From an uncultured Prevotella sp. (GTDB taxonomy: Bacteria > Bacteroidota > Bacteroidia > Bacteroidales > Bacteroidaceae): a stretch of 6,261 nucleotides of DNA. The translations under genes and the position numbers were made by a program. A model generated the notes under the pieces. That model had not been told where the DNA came from. It searched no databases and worked only from the letters and a program-made list of their open reading frames with translations. The stretch covers positions 1-6,261 of the forward strand of contig CAMBBY010000083.1 of the NCBI GenBank assembly GCA_945863825.1, read 5' to 3'. Positions 1-6,216 of this stretch are shown here, in pieces (the first letter of the stretch is position 1; every line of letters begins with the position of its first letter).

Positions 1-46
1 AGATTCGCCTTAGTCTCGTGGGCTCGGAGATGTGTATAAGAGACAG
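1..46 (+). other. Nextera i7-side sequencing adapter (artefact)
   Basis: This is synthetic sequence, not genome. Positions 28-46 are the 19-bp Tn5 mosaic end used in tagmentation, ending TATAAGAGACAG. Positions 13-27 are the Nextera read-2 primer part GTCTCGTGGGCTCGG. Positions 5-12 (TCGCCTTA) match the i7 index N701 in adapter orientation, and 1-4 (AGAT) match the end of the P7 arm. The order P7 tail, index, read-2 primer, mosaic end is exactly that of a library molecule. Genomic sequence starts at 47. Confidence 0.98.
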
Positions 47-885
47 GTTATCAGATAGCCCAATGCTACATGATATTGGGCGGTATTCCCTTTTATCTGA
101 CATTGCTCAATCCCAAACTCTCCCTATTGAGCAATATTGACGAACTTTTCTTTGCAGATGCTCATACCATGCTGCGAACCGAATATAATGAATTGTATTC
201 CACCTTGTTCAAACGTCCAGACAACTATCTTGCAGTCATCAGGATGCTGACCGAACGGAAAGAGGGATTTACCAGAAAGGAAATCAACGAGAAAACTAAA
301 TTGGGTGGAGCTGCACTTTCTAAGATTCTGTCTGATTTGGAACAGTGTGATTTCATCTTTTCTTATGCCCGTTACGGCAATGCCAAGAACAATGCAATCT
401 ATCGCATCAAGGATTTTTATACCTTATTTTATTATAAATATGTGAATGGAATAGATACGAAAGACAGTCTTCGTTGGACTCATCTTTCATCTACGCCTCA
501 GGTGTCAAGTTGGCAAGGCTTCAGTTTTGAACTTCTCTGCCTACTGCATTTGGATGAAATCAAGAAGGCTTTAGGGATAGATAGAATTCTCAATGATGCA
601 AGTGCTTGGCGTAGCAGGCAACCCGAACAGAATACGCAAATCGACTTGGTGATAGAGCGTGCCGACCATAATATCAACCTTTGTGAAATGAAGTTTTCTT
701 CAGGCATGTATGCTATTGATAAAGGTTATGAGCAGAAATTGAGAGAACGCATGTCTATGTTCCTGGCAGAAACCATGACCAGATGCAGCACCCGCATCAC
801 CCTGGTTACTACCTACGGAGTATTGCAGAACAAACATTCAGGCATTGTAAATGATGAAGTTTTGCTGGATGATTTGTTCGAATGA
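47..885 (+). CDS. AAA-type ATPase with DUF234 / PD-(D/E)XK-like C-terminal domain, 5' truncated
   Basis: The reading frame is open from the adapter junction (first complete genomic codon at 49) to TGA at 883-885. The first ATG at 70 is an internal methionine, because the codons before it already read like family sequence. Residues are counted from that Met. LGGIP (3-7) is the conserved segment that closes the ATPase region in these archaeal-type ATPases. Residues about 53-110 look like a winged helix (TRKEINEKTKLGGAALSKIL). W148 and the FE pair at 153-154 precede a nuclease-like core: D192 in QIDLVIER and E206-M-K208 in LCEMKF fit the D...ExK pattern of the PD-(D/E)XK fold. The N-terminal Walker A and B motifs lie outside the insert. 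Family members are roughly 370-520 residues, so about 40% or more is missing. These proteins are common in Bacteroidota; their role is poorly defined, and DNA or nucleotide binding is only inferred. The gene ends 6 bp before a strong inverted repeat and appears unrelated in function to the susCD pair. Confidence 0.85.
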
Positions 886-891
886 GATTCA

Positions 892-930
892 TTTTCTCCT
901 TATACAACTTTGGTATGTATAAGGAGAAAA
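892..930. repeat. 15-bp perfect inverted repeat (hairpin) after the ATPase gene
   Basis: The arms 892-906 (TTTTCTCCTTATACA) and 916-930 are exact reverse complements, with a 9-nt loop at 907-915. The hairpin begins 6 bp after the ATPase stop. It is placed like a terminator, but the T-run opens the left arm and the A-run closes the right arm. No U-tract follows the stem on either strand, so it is not a canonical Rho-independent terminator. The right arm contains AAGGAG, which would be base-paired in the RNA. It could be a 3'-end stabilising hairpin, a protein-binding site or part of a small dispersed repeat. Confidence 0.8.
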
Positions 931-940
931 ACGTAACAAA

Positions 941-970
941 TAGTAAGCAGAAATGTGCTATTCCTTACTA
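941..970. repeat. 7-bp inverted repeat upstream of susC
   Basis: TAGTAAG at 941-947 and CTTACTA at 964-970 are exact reverse complements separated by 16 nt. A competing pairing, ATAG (940-943) with CTAT (958-961), is also possible. No U-tract follows directly. The repeat lies about 46 bp upstream of the -33 element of the susC promoter, so a regulator-binding site is as likely as an RNA structure. A 7-bp match can occur by chance in AT-rich DNA. Confidence 0.4.
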
Positions 971-978
971 AAACCATA

Positions 979-986
979 TATTTTTG
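979..986 (+). promoter_or_regulatory. Possible secondary upstream -7 element
   Basis: TATTTTTG fits the Bacteroidota -7 consensus TAnnTTTG. The expected -33 position holds only TGTG (954-957), a 3-of-4 match to TTTG. It could be a weak upstream start for susC, but T-rich intergenic DNA gives such matches by chance and the element at 1040-1047 is much better supported. Confidence 0.2.
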
Positions 987-1012
987 CCAAGTAATTGCAT
1001 TTTTATAACAAA

Positions 1013-1026
1013 ATATTTGCAAATAT
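1013..1026. promoter_or_regulatory. Perfect 14-bp palindrome over the susC -33 element, candidate operator
   Basis: ATATTTGCAAATAT reads the same on both strands, centred between 1019 and 1020. The TTTG at 1016-1019 used as the -33 element forms its left half. A dimeric regulator bound here would compete with or contact RNA polymerase, so an operator role is plausible. The regulator is unknown, and the composition is AT-rich, which raises the chance of coincidence. Confidence 0.45.
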
Positions 1027-1047
1027 CCAAAATAAATTATAATTTTG
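1016..1047 (+). promoter_or_regulatory. Promoter of the susCD unit (Bacteroidota type)
   Basis: The -33 element TTTG (1016-1019) and the -7 element TAATTTTG (1040-1047) both match the primary sigma consensus of Bacteroidota (TTTG and TAnnTTTG), with a 20-bp gap within the usual 19-21. The predicted start is near 1052-1054. That leaves a leader of about 42 nt before the susC start, too short for a typical riboswitch. No stem-loop with a U-tract lies between promoter and gene. Confidence 0.8.
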
Positions 1048-1094
1048 CAGCCGATTATAGTTAATTTATAAATTTTATCAAAACGAGAGAGATT

Positions 1095-4000
1095 ATGATG
1101 AAAAGAATCGCAATGTTGATGGGGGGGGCAATTCTCAGTTGTGGAGTAGCCTTTGCTCAAACATCCGTTACTGGTAAAGTTACCTCTTCAGATGATGGTG
1201 AGCCTGTAGTTGGCGCATCAGTCAGGATAATAGGTTCTAAGACTGGTACAGTAACCGACATCGATGGAAACTTCTCTTTGAATGTTCCTGCTGATGCTAA
1301 GTTGGAGATTTCATACATCGGTATGAATCCACAAACTGTCAAAGCAAGTTCTAATATGAAGATTGTTTTGACTTCTGATAACAAATCCTTGGATGAGGTG
1401 ATTGTTACAGGTTATGGTAACTTCAAGAAATCCTCATTTACAGGTGCTGCTGCTTCTATGTCAACAGCTAAGTTGAGTGATGTTCCTTCACTTTCTGTTG
1501 AAGATAAGCTTTCTGGTAATATCCCAGGAGTTTCTATTTCTTCTTTCTCTGGCCAGCCAGGTGCAATGAACTATATCCGTATTCGTGGTATGGGTTCTAT
1601 CAATGCAGGTAACGATCCATTGATTGTGATTGATGGTACTCCTGTGAACTCTGGTAACTTGAGTGGTTTCAATGATGGTCAGACTGGAAGTGGTTACAAT
1701 GGTTCTGGTACCAATGCACTTTCTACATTGAACAGCAACGATATCGAATCTATCACTGTTATCAAGGATGCTGCCGCAGCCTCTTTGTATGGTTCTCGTG
1801 CAGCCAATGGTGTGCTTGTCATTACAACCAAGAGTGGTAGTGCAGGTAAGACCCAGGTTGATTTCCGTAGCGACTGGGGATTCTCTAACATGGCTATCAA
1901 CTATCGTCCAACGTTGGATGGTGATTCTCGTCGTGCCTTGATTTATCAAGGCTTGAAGAACTATGCTTACGACAATATTGATGGTACAACCGATGCTTCG
2001 GCTGCAGCATTTGCTGATGCTAATATTGATGATTATGCAGCAAAACCAGAGAATGGCTGGGCTAATTGGCGTGACGCTCTCTTCAAAAATGGTTCTAACC
2101 AGAACTATCAGGCAAGTGTAACTGGTGGTAATGATAAGACCAAGTTCTATGCATCTTTGTCATATGCAAATCAGAATGGTATTGTTGACCGTTCAGGCTT
2201 GGAACGTATGACGGGTAATGTAAACGTTTCCCATCGTTTTGGTAAGTTCAAGTTGGATGCTAGCACAATGATTTCATCTATGCATCAGAACTCTGCCATG
2301 GATGGTGGCGCTTCTTTTGCTGGTGCCATCTCAAGTGCAGTATGGTTCCTTGGCCCTTCTAATGCTATCTATGACAAGAATGGTAATTTGCTGACAGAGA
2401 CAGATGGCGCTTATAACAATGGTTATAACCCTATTTATGAGAACCAGCACATGTCTGATAGAACCAACACGACACGTTCTTACAGCACCTTGGCTCTCGA
2501 ATGGAACATTTGGGACAACTTGAAGTTGCGTGAGAAGGTAGCTTACGACTACATCAACTCTACCGAGGATGTGCTTTGGGACAAATTCTGTGGTAATGGT
2601 TCTGGCTCAAATGGTGTGATGCAGCGTACTTACAATGAGTGGACAACCATGAACACTCAGACACAGTTGACATATAATAAGTCTTGTGGTGCCCACAATG
2701 TGGATGCTTTGCTTGGTTTCGAGACAGAGGCATGGCATAACAACAACTCATACGCTTCTGGTACAGACTACCCTGGCAACTTGTATGAGTTCGCTAACTC
2801 TGGCGATACCTCTATGGAGAGTTACAAGTATGACTCAAAGATGACTTCTTTCTTGGGTCGTGTCAACTACAACTATAACGATTTGTATTATGCTGGTGTA
2901 AGCTATCGTCGTGATGGTAGTTCTCGTATGGCACGTGAGAATCGTTGGGGTTCGTTCTGGTCTGTATCTGGTGCTTGGCGCTTTGGTGCAGAAAAGTTCA
3001 TGGATTCTATCAAGGATATATTGAGCGATGGTAAGATTCGTGTATCTTATGGTGTGAACGGAACTCTTCCATCTGGCTTGTATAGTTACATGAACCTTTA
3101 TAAGTATGGTGAGTACTACAATGGTAGCAATGGTATGGGTATCATTGGTGTAGCCAACAAGGACTTGAAGTGGGAGCAGAACAAGGCTTGGAACTTTGGT
3201 CTTGACTTGACATTCCTCAACCGTATCTCTGTAACATTGGATTACTACGTACGTAATACATCCAATTTGATTATGAACCGTCCTATCTCAATGATTCCAG
3301 GTTACTATGATGATTCTTCTCTGTTGGCTACCATGGCTCAGAATGTAGGTTCTATGCGTAACCAAGGTATTGAGGTGACCATTTCTTCTACCAACATTCA
3401 GAAGAAGGACTTCCTTTGGACTACTTCTCTGAACTTTGGTCATAACTCCAACAAGGTAACAGAGTTGACTGGTGATGATGACAAGATTATCAGCGGTGCC
3501 ATGATTCATCAGGTAGGTAAGCCTTACTATTCTTACTATATGTATGAGTATGCAGGTGTTGACCCTGAGACAGGTTTGGAGAGCTATTACATCAATGATG
3601 GAACTGAGAATGCTCGCAAGACCACTACTAATGTAGCTGAGGCAAACAAGACTATTGTTGGTCATCATGAGCCAACACTTGAGGGCGGTTTGTCTAACTT
3701 CATCAAGTGGAAGTTTATCGACTTCAACTTTACTTTGACCTATAAGTTGGGCGGTGACTCTTACGATGCTGCTACTTGGTTGCACGATAATGGTGGTACA
3801 TACGCCCTCTATGGAGCAATCCCTTCTTACTATAAGTTGGAGGATATGTGGCAGAAGCCAGGCGATAATGCTAAGTTGCCTAAGTTCCAGGCTGGTTATG
3901 GTAAGCGTGCGTTGTCTTCTCGTTGGTTGATGCCTAACGATTATCTTCGCTTGAAGAACCTTACCTTAGGTTTCTCAGCACCAAAGGAGTGGATCAGCAA

Positions 4001-4163
4001 CCTCGGCTTGAGCAAGGCTCGTGTATATTTCTCTGCCAACAACTTGTTGACCTGGAAGTCTAAGGATCTTTATGTTGATCCAGAGACACCAGCGGATGGC
4101 TTGTGTACATTCGAAATGCCAGCTTTGAGAACTTATACATTTGGTATCGAACTTAGTTTCTAA
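1095..4163 (+). CDS. susC: SusC/RagA family TonB-dependent outer-membrane transporter
   Basis: The 1022-residue protein is full length for the family (about 950-1100). It is the beta-barrel of an outer-membrane importer that takes up oligomeric nutrients with a SusD lid and TonB energy. Residues 1-21 are a Sec signal peptide, with cleavage predicted after AFA and before Q22. Residues about 23-95 form a carboxypeptidase-D regulatory-like domain (VTGKVTSSDDGEPVVGAS, then DIDGNFSL). DEVIVTGYG (100-108) is the TonB-box region. The plug spans about 110-248, with the SusC signature IRIRGMGS from 161 and DPLIVIDG after it, then KDAAAASLYGSRAANG from 224. The barrel runs to a C-terminal aromatic (FGIELSF), the expected assembly signal. 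There is no STN domain, so direct sigma/anti-sigma signalling is unlikely. Two adjacent ATGs (1095 and 1098) are equally plausible starts; the leader is purine-rich (GAGAGAGA) without a true Shine-Dalgarno. A G8 run sits in the signal-peptide codons. Substrate is not predictable; the symbol denotes the family. Confidence 0.97.
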   Translation: MMKRIAMLMGGAILSCGVAFAQTSVTGKVTSSDDGEPVVGASVRIIGSKTGTVTDIDGNFSLNVPADAKLEISYIGMNPQTVKASSNMKIVLTSDNKSLDEVIVTGYGNFKKSSFTGAAASMSTAKLSDVPSLSVEDKLSGNIPGVSISSFSGQPGAMNYIRIRGMGSINAGNDPLIVIDGTPVNSGNLSGFNDGQTGSGYNGSGTNALSTLNSNDIESITVIKDAAAASLYGSRAANGVLVITTKSGSAGKTQVDFRSDWGFSNMAINYRPTLDGDSRRALIYQGLKNYAYDNIDGTTDASAAAFADANIDDYAAKPENGWANWRDALFKNGSNQNYQASVTGGNDKTKFYASLSYANQNGIVDRSGLERMTGNVNVSHRFGKFKLDASTMISSMHQNSAMDGGASFAGAISSAVWFLGPSNAIYDKNGNLLTETDGAYNNGYNPIYENQHMSDRTNTTRSYSTLALEWNIWDNLKLREKVAYDYINSTEDVLWDKFCGNGSGSNGVMQRTYNEWTTMNTQTQLTYNKSCGAHNVDALLGFETEAWHNNNSYASGTDYPGNLYEFANSGDTSMESYKYDSKMTSFLGRVNYNYNDLYYAGVSYRRDGSSRMARENRWGSFWSVSGAWRFGAEKFMDSIKDILSDGKIRVSYGVNGTLPSGLYSYMNLYKYGEYYNGSNGMGIIGVANKDLKWEQNKAWNFGLDLTFLNRISVTLDYYVRNTSNLIMNRPISMIPGYYDDSSLLATMAQNVGSMRNQGIEVTISSTNIQKKDFLWTTSLNFGHNSNKVTELTGDDDKIISGAMIHQVGKPYYSYYMYEYAGVDPETGLESYYINDGTENARKTTTNVAEANKTIVGHHEPTLEGGLSNFIKWKFIDFNFTLTYKLGGDSYDAATWLHDNGGTYALYGAIPSYYKLEDMWQKPGDNAKLPKFQAGYGKRALSSRWLMPNDYLRLKNLTLGFSAPKEWISNLGLSKARVYFSANNLLTWKSKDLYVDPETPADGLCTFEMPALRTYTFGIELSF
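1121..1128 (+). repeat. G8 homopolymer in the susC signal-peptide codons
   Basis: Eight consecutive G bases begin with the G of an ATG codon (residue 9) and run through two Gly codons into an Ala codon. Eight keeps the downstream frame open. One extra G gives a TAA after about 19 more codons, and one fewer gives a TAG after about 9, both before the mature protein. Such G-runs are known sites of slipped-strand mispairing and of sequencing error. The frame supports a true length of 8 in this molecule. Confidence 0.85.
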
Positions 4164-4184
4164 TTTATAAAAGAACGAAATACA

Positions 4185-5708
4185 ATGAAAGTATTAAAAT
4201 CAATATATAAGGTAATGGGCTGCGCTATTTTGGCAGCCAGCCTGTCATCTTGCGTCAATGATTGGTTGGACGTAGCTCCTTCTGATGGTACAGATGCAGA
4301 TGCAGCCTTGACCAGCAGTTCAGACTTGGCTGCTGCGAGAACGGGTATGTACAAGGCTTTGAAGGGAAACAGCAGCTTGGTAGATTACTATGGTCAGCAA
4401 TTCTTCGTTTATGGTGATGTTCATGCAGGTGATGATTATCAGTATAATAATATTGGTGGTTCTAACCGTGCTAGTTTTTACTATGACATGAACTACCAAA
4501 CAGCATCAGAATTCAACACAAGTACTGTATCATGGCAGTCTCCATATGTTGTAATTGGACGTGCAAACAGAATCATTGCAGCTGCAGAAGGTGGTGCTTT
4601 GAGCGATGCAGCAGAGGCTAAGGCTACTATCGACCAGTATGCAGCAGAGGCAAAGGTACTCCGTGCCCTTGCTCATTTTGACCTTGTTCGTATTTATGGT
4701 AAGCCATATACAGAGGATCAGGGTGCATCTCTTGGTGTACCATTGGTAACAGAGGTGTTAGAATCTAATGCAAAGCCAGCTCGCAGCACTGTTGCTGAGG
4801 TTTACACCCAAGTAGTGAAGGATTTGACTGAGGCTATCAGCTCTAATGCTCTTGCTACAGAGACAGAACCAGGTTATGTAAGCGTTTGGGGAGCAAAGGC
4901 AATCCTTTCTCGTGTTTATTTGAATATGGGTGATTATGCTAACGCCTTGTCTGTTGCTGAGGATATTATCAAGAATTCTGGCGCAGCGTTGTGGACTCGT
5001 GACCAATACTTCAAAGCATGGGATGCTTCAACTCCTAATGAGAGTGAGTTCTTGTTCCGTCTCAATGTGGCAGGTTCTACAGACAACAATGACTTGAATG
5101 GTATCGGTAACCTGCAGCAGCGTGATGGCTACAAGGAAATGGTTGCTACTAAGAAGTTTGTTGACATGCTTACTTCAGACCCAGAAGATGTTCGTAACGA
5201 TATGTTCTTGCCTGCAACTGCTGCCAAAGAGGTGGCAACTTATGGTACCAACAAGGTATATCTGAACAAGTTGCGTGGTCAAGGTGGTAATCTTCGTAAT
5301 GTTACTATCGTTCCAATTATCCGTCTTTCTGAGGTTTACTTGACAGCTGCAGAGTGTGCATTTCGAAATAATGACAAGACTAAGGCTGTAGAGTATCTGA
5401 ATGATTTGGTAAAGAACCGTACCACAACAGAGGCTTCTTTGGCTACAGTGGATAACATCACACTTGAGCGTATCTTGATTGAGCGTCGTAAGGAGTTGAT
5501 TGGCGAGGGACAGCGTTACTTTGATGCTTTGCGTAATAACGAGACTATCACCCGTTATACAAGTGAAGCTGATAAGGGTTGGCACAAGACATTGAGCAAG
5601 GAAGCTCAGTCTTTCGACCGTGATTACTTCAAGGCTATTGCTGCCATTCCGCAGGCAGAGATCAACGCCAACCCTAACATCAAGCAGAATACGGGTTACG
5701 GTGAGTAA
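4185..5708 (+). CDS. susD: SusD/RagB family substrate-binding lipoprotein
   Basis: The 507-residue surface lipoprotein forms the hinged lid over the SusC barrel and captures substrate outside the cell. The N-terminus (MKVLKSIYKVMG) leads into a lipobox LSSC with lipidated Cys23, followed by NDWLDVAPSDG, a typical SusD opening. EAKVLRALAHFDLVRIYG (155-172) is the conserved TPR helix of the SusD-like N-terminal domain, and RVYLNMGDYANALSVAED (from 243) is another TPR unit. The C-terminal SusD_RagB part includes IRLSEVYLTAAECAF (from 379) and LERILIERRKELIGEG (from 427). The last residues, AIPQAEINANPNIKQN, are a family hallmark, so the protein is complete. It starts 21 bp after the susC stop, with an A-rich leader and no Shine-Dalgarno, and is surely co-transcribed with susC. 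A terminator lies about 120 bp downstream. The ligand cannot be read from sequence; glycan is the usual guess, but RagB-type peptide uptake is possible. The symbol denotes the family. Confidence 0.97.
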   Translation: MKVLKSIYKVMGCAILAASLSSCVNDWLDVAPSDGTDADAALTSSSDLAAARTGMYKALKGNSSLVDYYGQQFFVYGDVHAGDDYQYNNIGGSNRASFYYDMNYQTASEFNTSTVSWQSPYVVIGRANRIIAAAEGGALSDAAEAKATIDQYAAEAKVLRALAHFDLVRIYGKPYTEDQGASLGVPLVTEVLESNAKPARSTVAEVYTQVVKDLTEAISSNALATETEPGYVSVWGAKAILSRVYLNMGDYANALSVAEDIIKNSGAALWTRDQYFKAWDASTPNESEFLFRLNVAGSTDNNDLNGIGNLQQRDGYKEMVATKKFVDMLTSDPEDVRNDMFLPATAAKEVATYGTNKVYLNKLRGQGGNLRNVTIVPIIRLSEVYLTAAECAFRNNDKTKAVEYLNDLVKNRTTTEASLATVDNITLERILIERRKELIGEGQRYFDALRNNETITRYTSEADKGWHKTLSKEAQSFDRDYFKAIAAIPQAEINANPNIKQNTGYGE

Positions 5709-5796
5709 TTATCAAACAAAGTAATAGCATGGTTCTAATATAAGTTCTAATGCTGTTATAACAAGATTAGAAAATATTTTTAATCAACGATATAGG

Positions 5797-5814
5797 AATG
5801 CCATGAGTGGCATT
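5797..5814. repeat. 7-bp hairpin between susD and its terminator
   Basis: AATGCCA (5797-5803) and TGGCATT (5808-5814) pair perfectly around a TGAG tetraloop, and two G-T wobbles (5796/5815 and 5795/5816) can extend the stem. Only TT and then C follow, so it is a weak terminator at best. It could be a first, leaky stop or a 3'-end stabilising stem ahead of the stronger terminator at 5831. Confidence 0.6.
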
Positions 5815-5830
5815 TTCTATAAATCTCTCT

Positions 5831-5865
5831 GGAGAGGCTGGCTGTGAAGCTCGCCTCTCCTTTTT
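5831..5865 (+). terminator. Rho-independent terminator of the susCD unit
   Basis: GGAGAGGC (5831-5838) pairs perfectly with GCCTCTCC (5853-5860), followed directly by TTTTT (5861-5865). The stem continues above one mismatch (5839/5852) through a G-T wobble and three pairs (5841-5843 with 5848-5850) to a GUGA loop, a GNRA-type tetraloop. The U-tract is only on the + strand, so it terminates rightward transcription from susD and does not stop traffic from the other side. Confidence 0.92.
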
Positions 5866-6118
5866 CATATATTGTTAAAGGTAAACACTATTAGTCTTTT
5901 AAGCAAGCTAATAGAATAATCTTGAATTCATCAGGGCGAGTGTATGCCATACTGCCCCCAGTAAGTAAATTTTCTTCGGGCATGAAAGCTTAGTTTGGTG
6001 TCGCTGAATGTATGTTCAACGGTGTTGAATATAAACTTCATGCGGGTTTAGTGACTTTTTCAATGGGTTTTATATACTTTTTCTTGCGAATTATTAGACT
6101 TATTCAAGCAATTCTTTG
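5866..6118. other. Gene-free intergenic region with several inverted repeats
   Basis: I find no convincing coding frame here. Three symmetrical elements are visible. CTATTAG (5888-5894) pairs with CTAATAG (5908-5914). Positions 6011-6020 pair with 6024-6033 around GGT, forming a 10-bp stem with one G-T wobble (core TTCAAC/GTTGAA). GCATGAA (5980-5986) pairs with TTCATGC (6037-6043), enclosing the previous stem. An alternative pairing, TGCCC (5953-5957) with GGGCA (5978-5982), would exclude the outer one. From about 6055 the sequence becomes T-rich as it approaches the next promoter. Nothing matches an RNA family I recognise. Confidence 0.5.
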
Positions 6119-6126
6119 TAATTTTG
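6094..6126 (+). promoter_or_regulatory. Promoter of the 3'-end gene (Bacteroidota type)
   Basis: TAATTTTG at 6119-6126 matches TAnnTTTG exactly and is identical to the susC -7 element, including the CA that follows. The -33 element is weak: TTAG (6094-6097), 21 bp upstream, is the best in range. The predicted start is near 6131-6133, giving a very short leader of about 14 nt before the ATG at 6146. Confidence 0.6.
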
Positions 6127-6145
6127 CATGTAAAAACATAAAGAG

Positions 6146-6216
6146 ATGGAAATAGTAGAAAGAAATATGGTAGGCAAGAAGAGCCAAGAGGCTTGTGAGG
6201 ATGGTATCATCGTGAC
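6146..6216 (+). CDS. N-terminus of an unidentified protein, possibly PP2C-like phosphatase, 3' truncated
   Basis: The frame opens at ATG 6146 and stays open for 23 complete codons until the adapter at 6217, so the gene is cut by the library fragment end. The peptide begins MEIVERNMVGKKSQEACED and ends GIIV. The start is supported by the promoter about 20 bp upstream and by AAAGAG directly before the ATG. The C-E-D-G pattern near residue 17 resembles, from memory, the start of a Bacteroidota family related to PP2C-type serine/threonine phosphatases. The metal-binding Asp motifs that would prove this lie beyond the insert. It is separated from susCD by a terminator and has its own promoter, so it is a separate transcription unit. 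Confidence 0.6.

Noticed and set aside
28..46. Mosaic-end sequences at both ends as a real Tn5-like transposon
   Set aside because: They are the engineered 19-bp mosaic ends joined to Illumina primer and index sequences, with no transposase gene between them. They come from library preparation.
892..970. Inverted repeats upstream of susC as the borders of an invertible promoter
   Set aside because: The two inverted repeats have different arm sequences, neither flanks the promoter at 1016-1047, and no recombinase gene is visible. An inversion switch needs matching repeats on both sides of the promoter.
900..1160. Minus-strand frame of 86 codons across the susC promoter region
   Set aside because: It overlaps the promoter and the susC signal-peptide codons, has no family features, and runs through AT-rich non-coding DNA.
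1488..1949. Open frame of 153 codons on the minus strand inside susC
   Set aside because: It lies wholly antisense to a clear SusC plug/barrel coding frame and its product is low-complexity Thr/Ile/Arg-rich with no domain. It is a by-product of the codon use of susC.
3288..3785. Open frame of 165 codons on the minus strand inside susC
   Set aside because: It is antisense to the barrel region, has no recognisable motif or promoter, and the + strand frame is unambiguous.
5803..5847. Tiny frame of 14 codons starting in the hairpin loop before the terminator, considered as a leader peptide
   Set aside because: It ends inside the terminator stem, has no run of a single regulatory amino acid, and no controlled gene follows directly. 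It is most likely chance.
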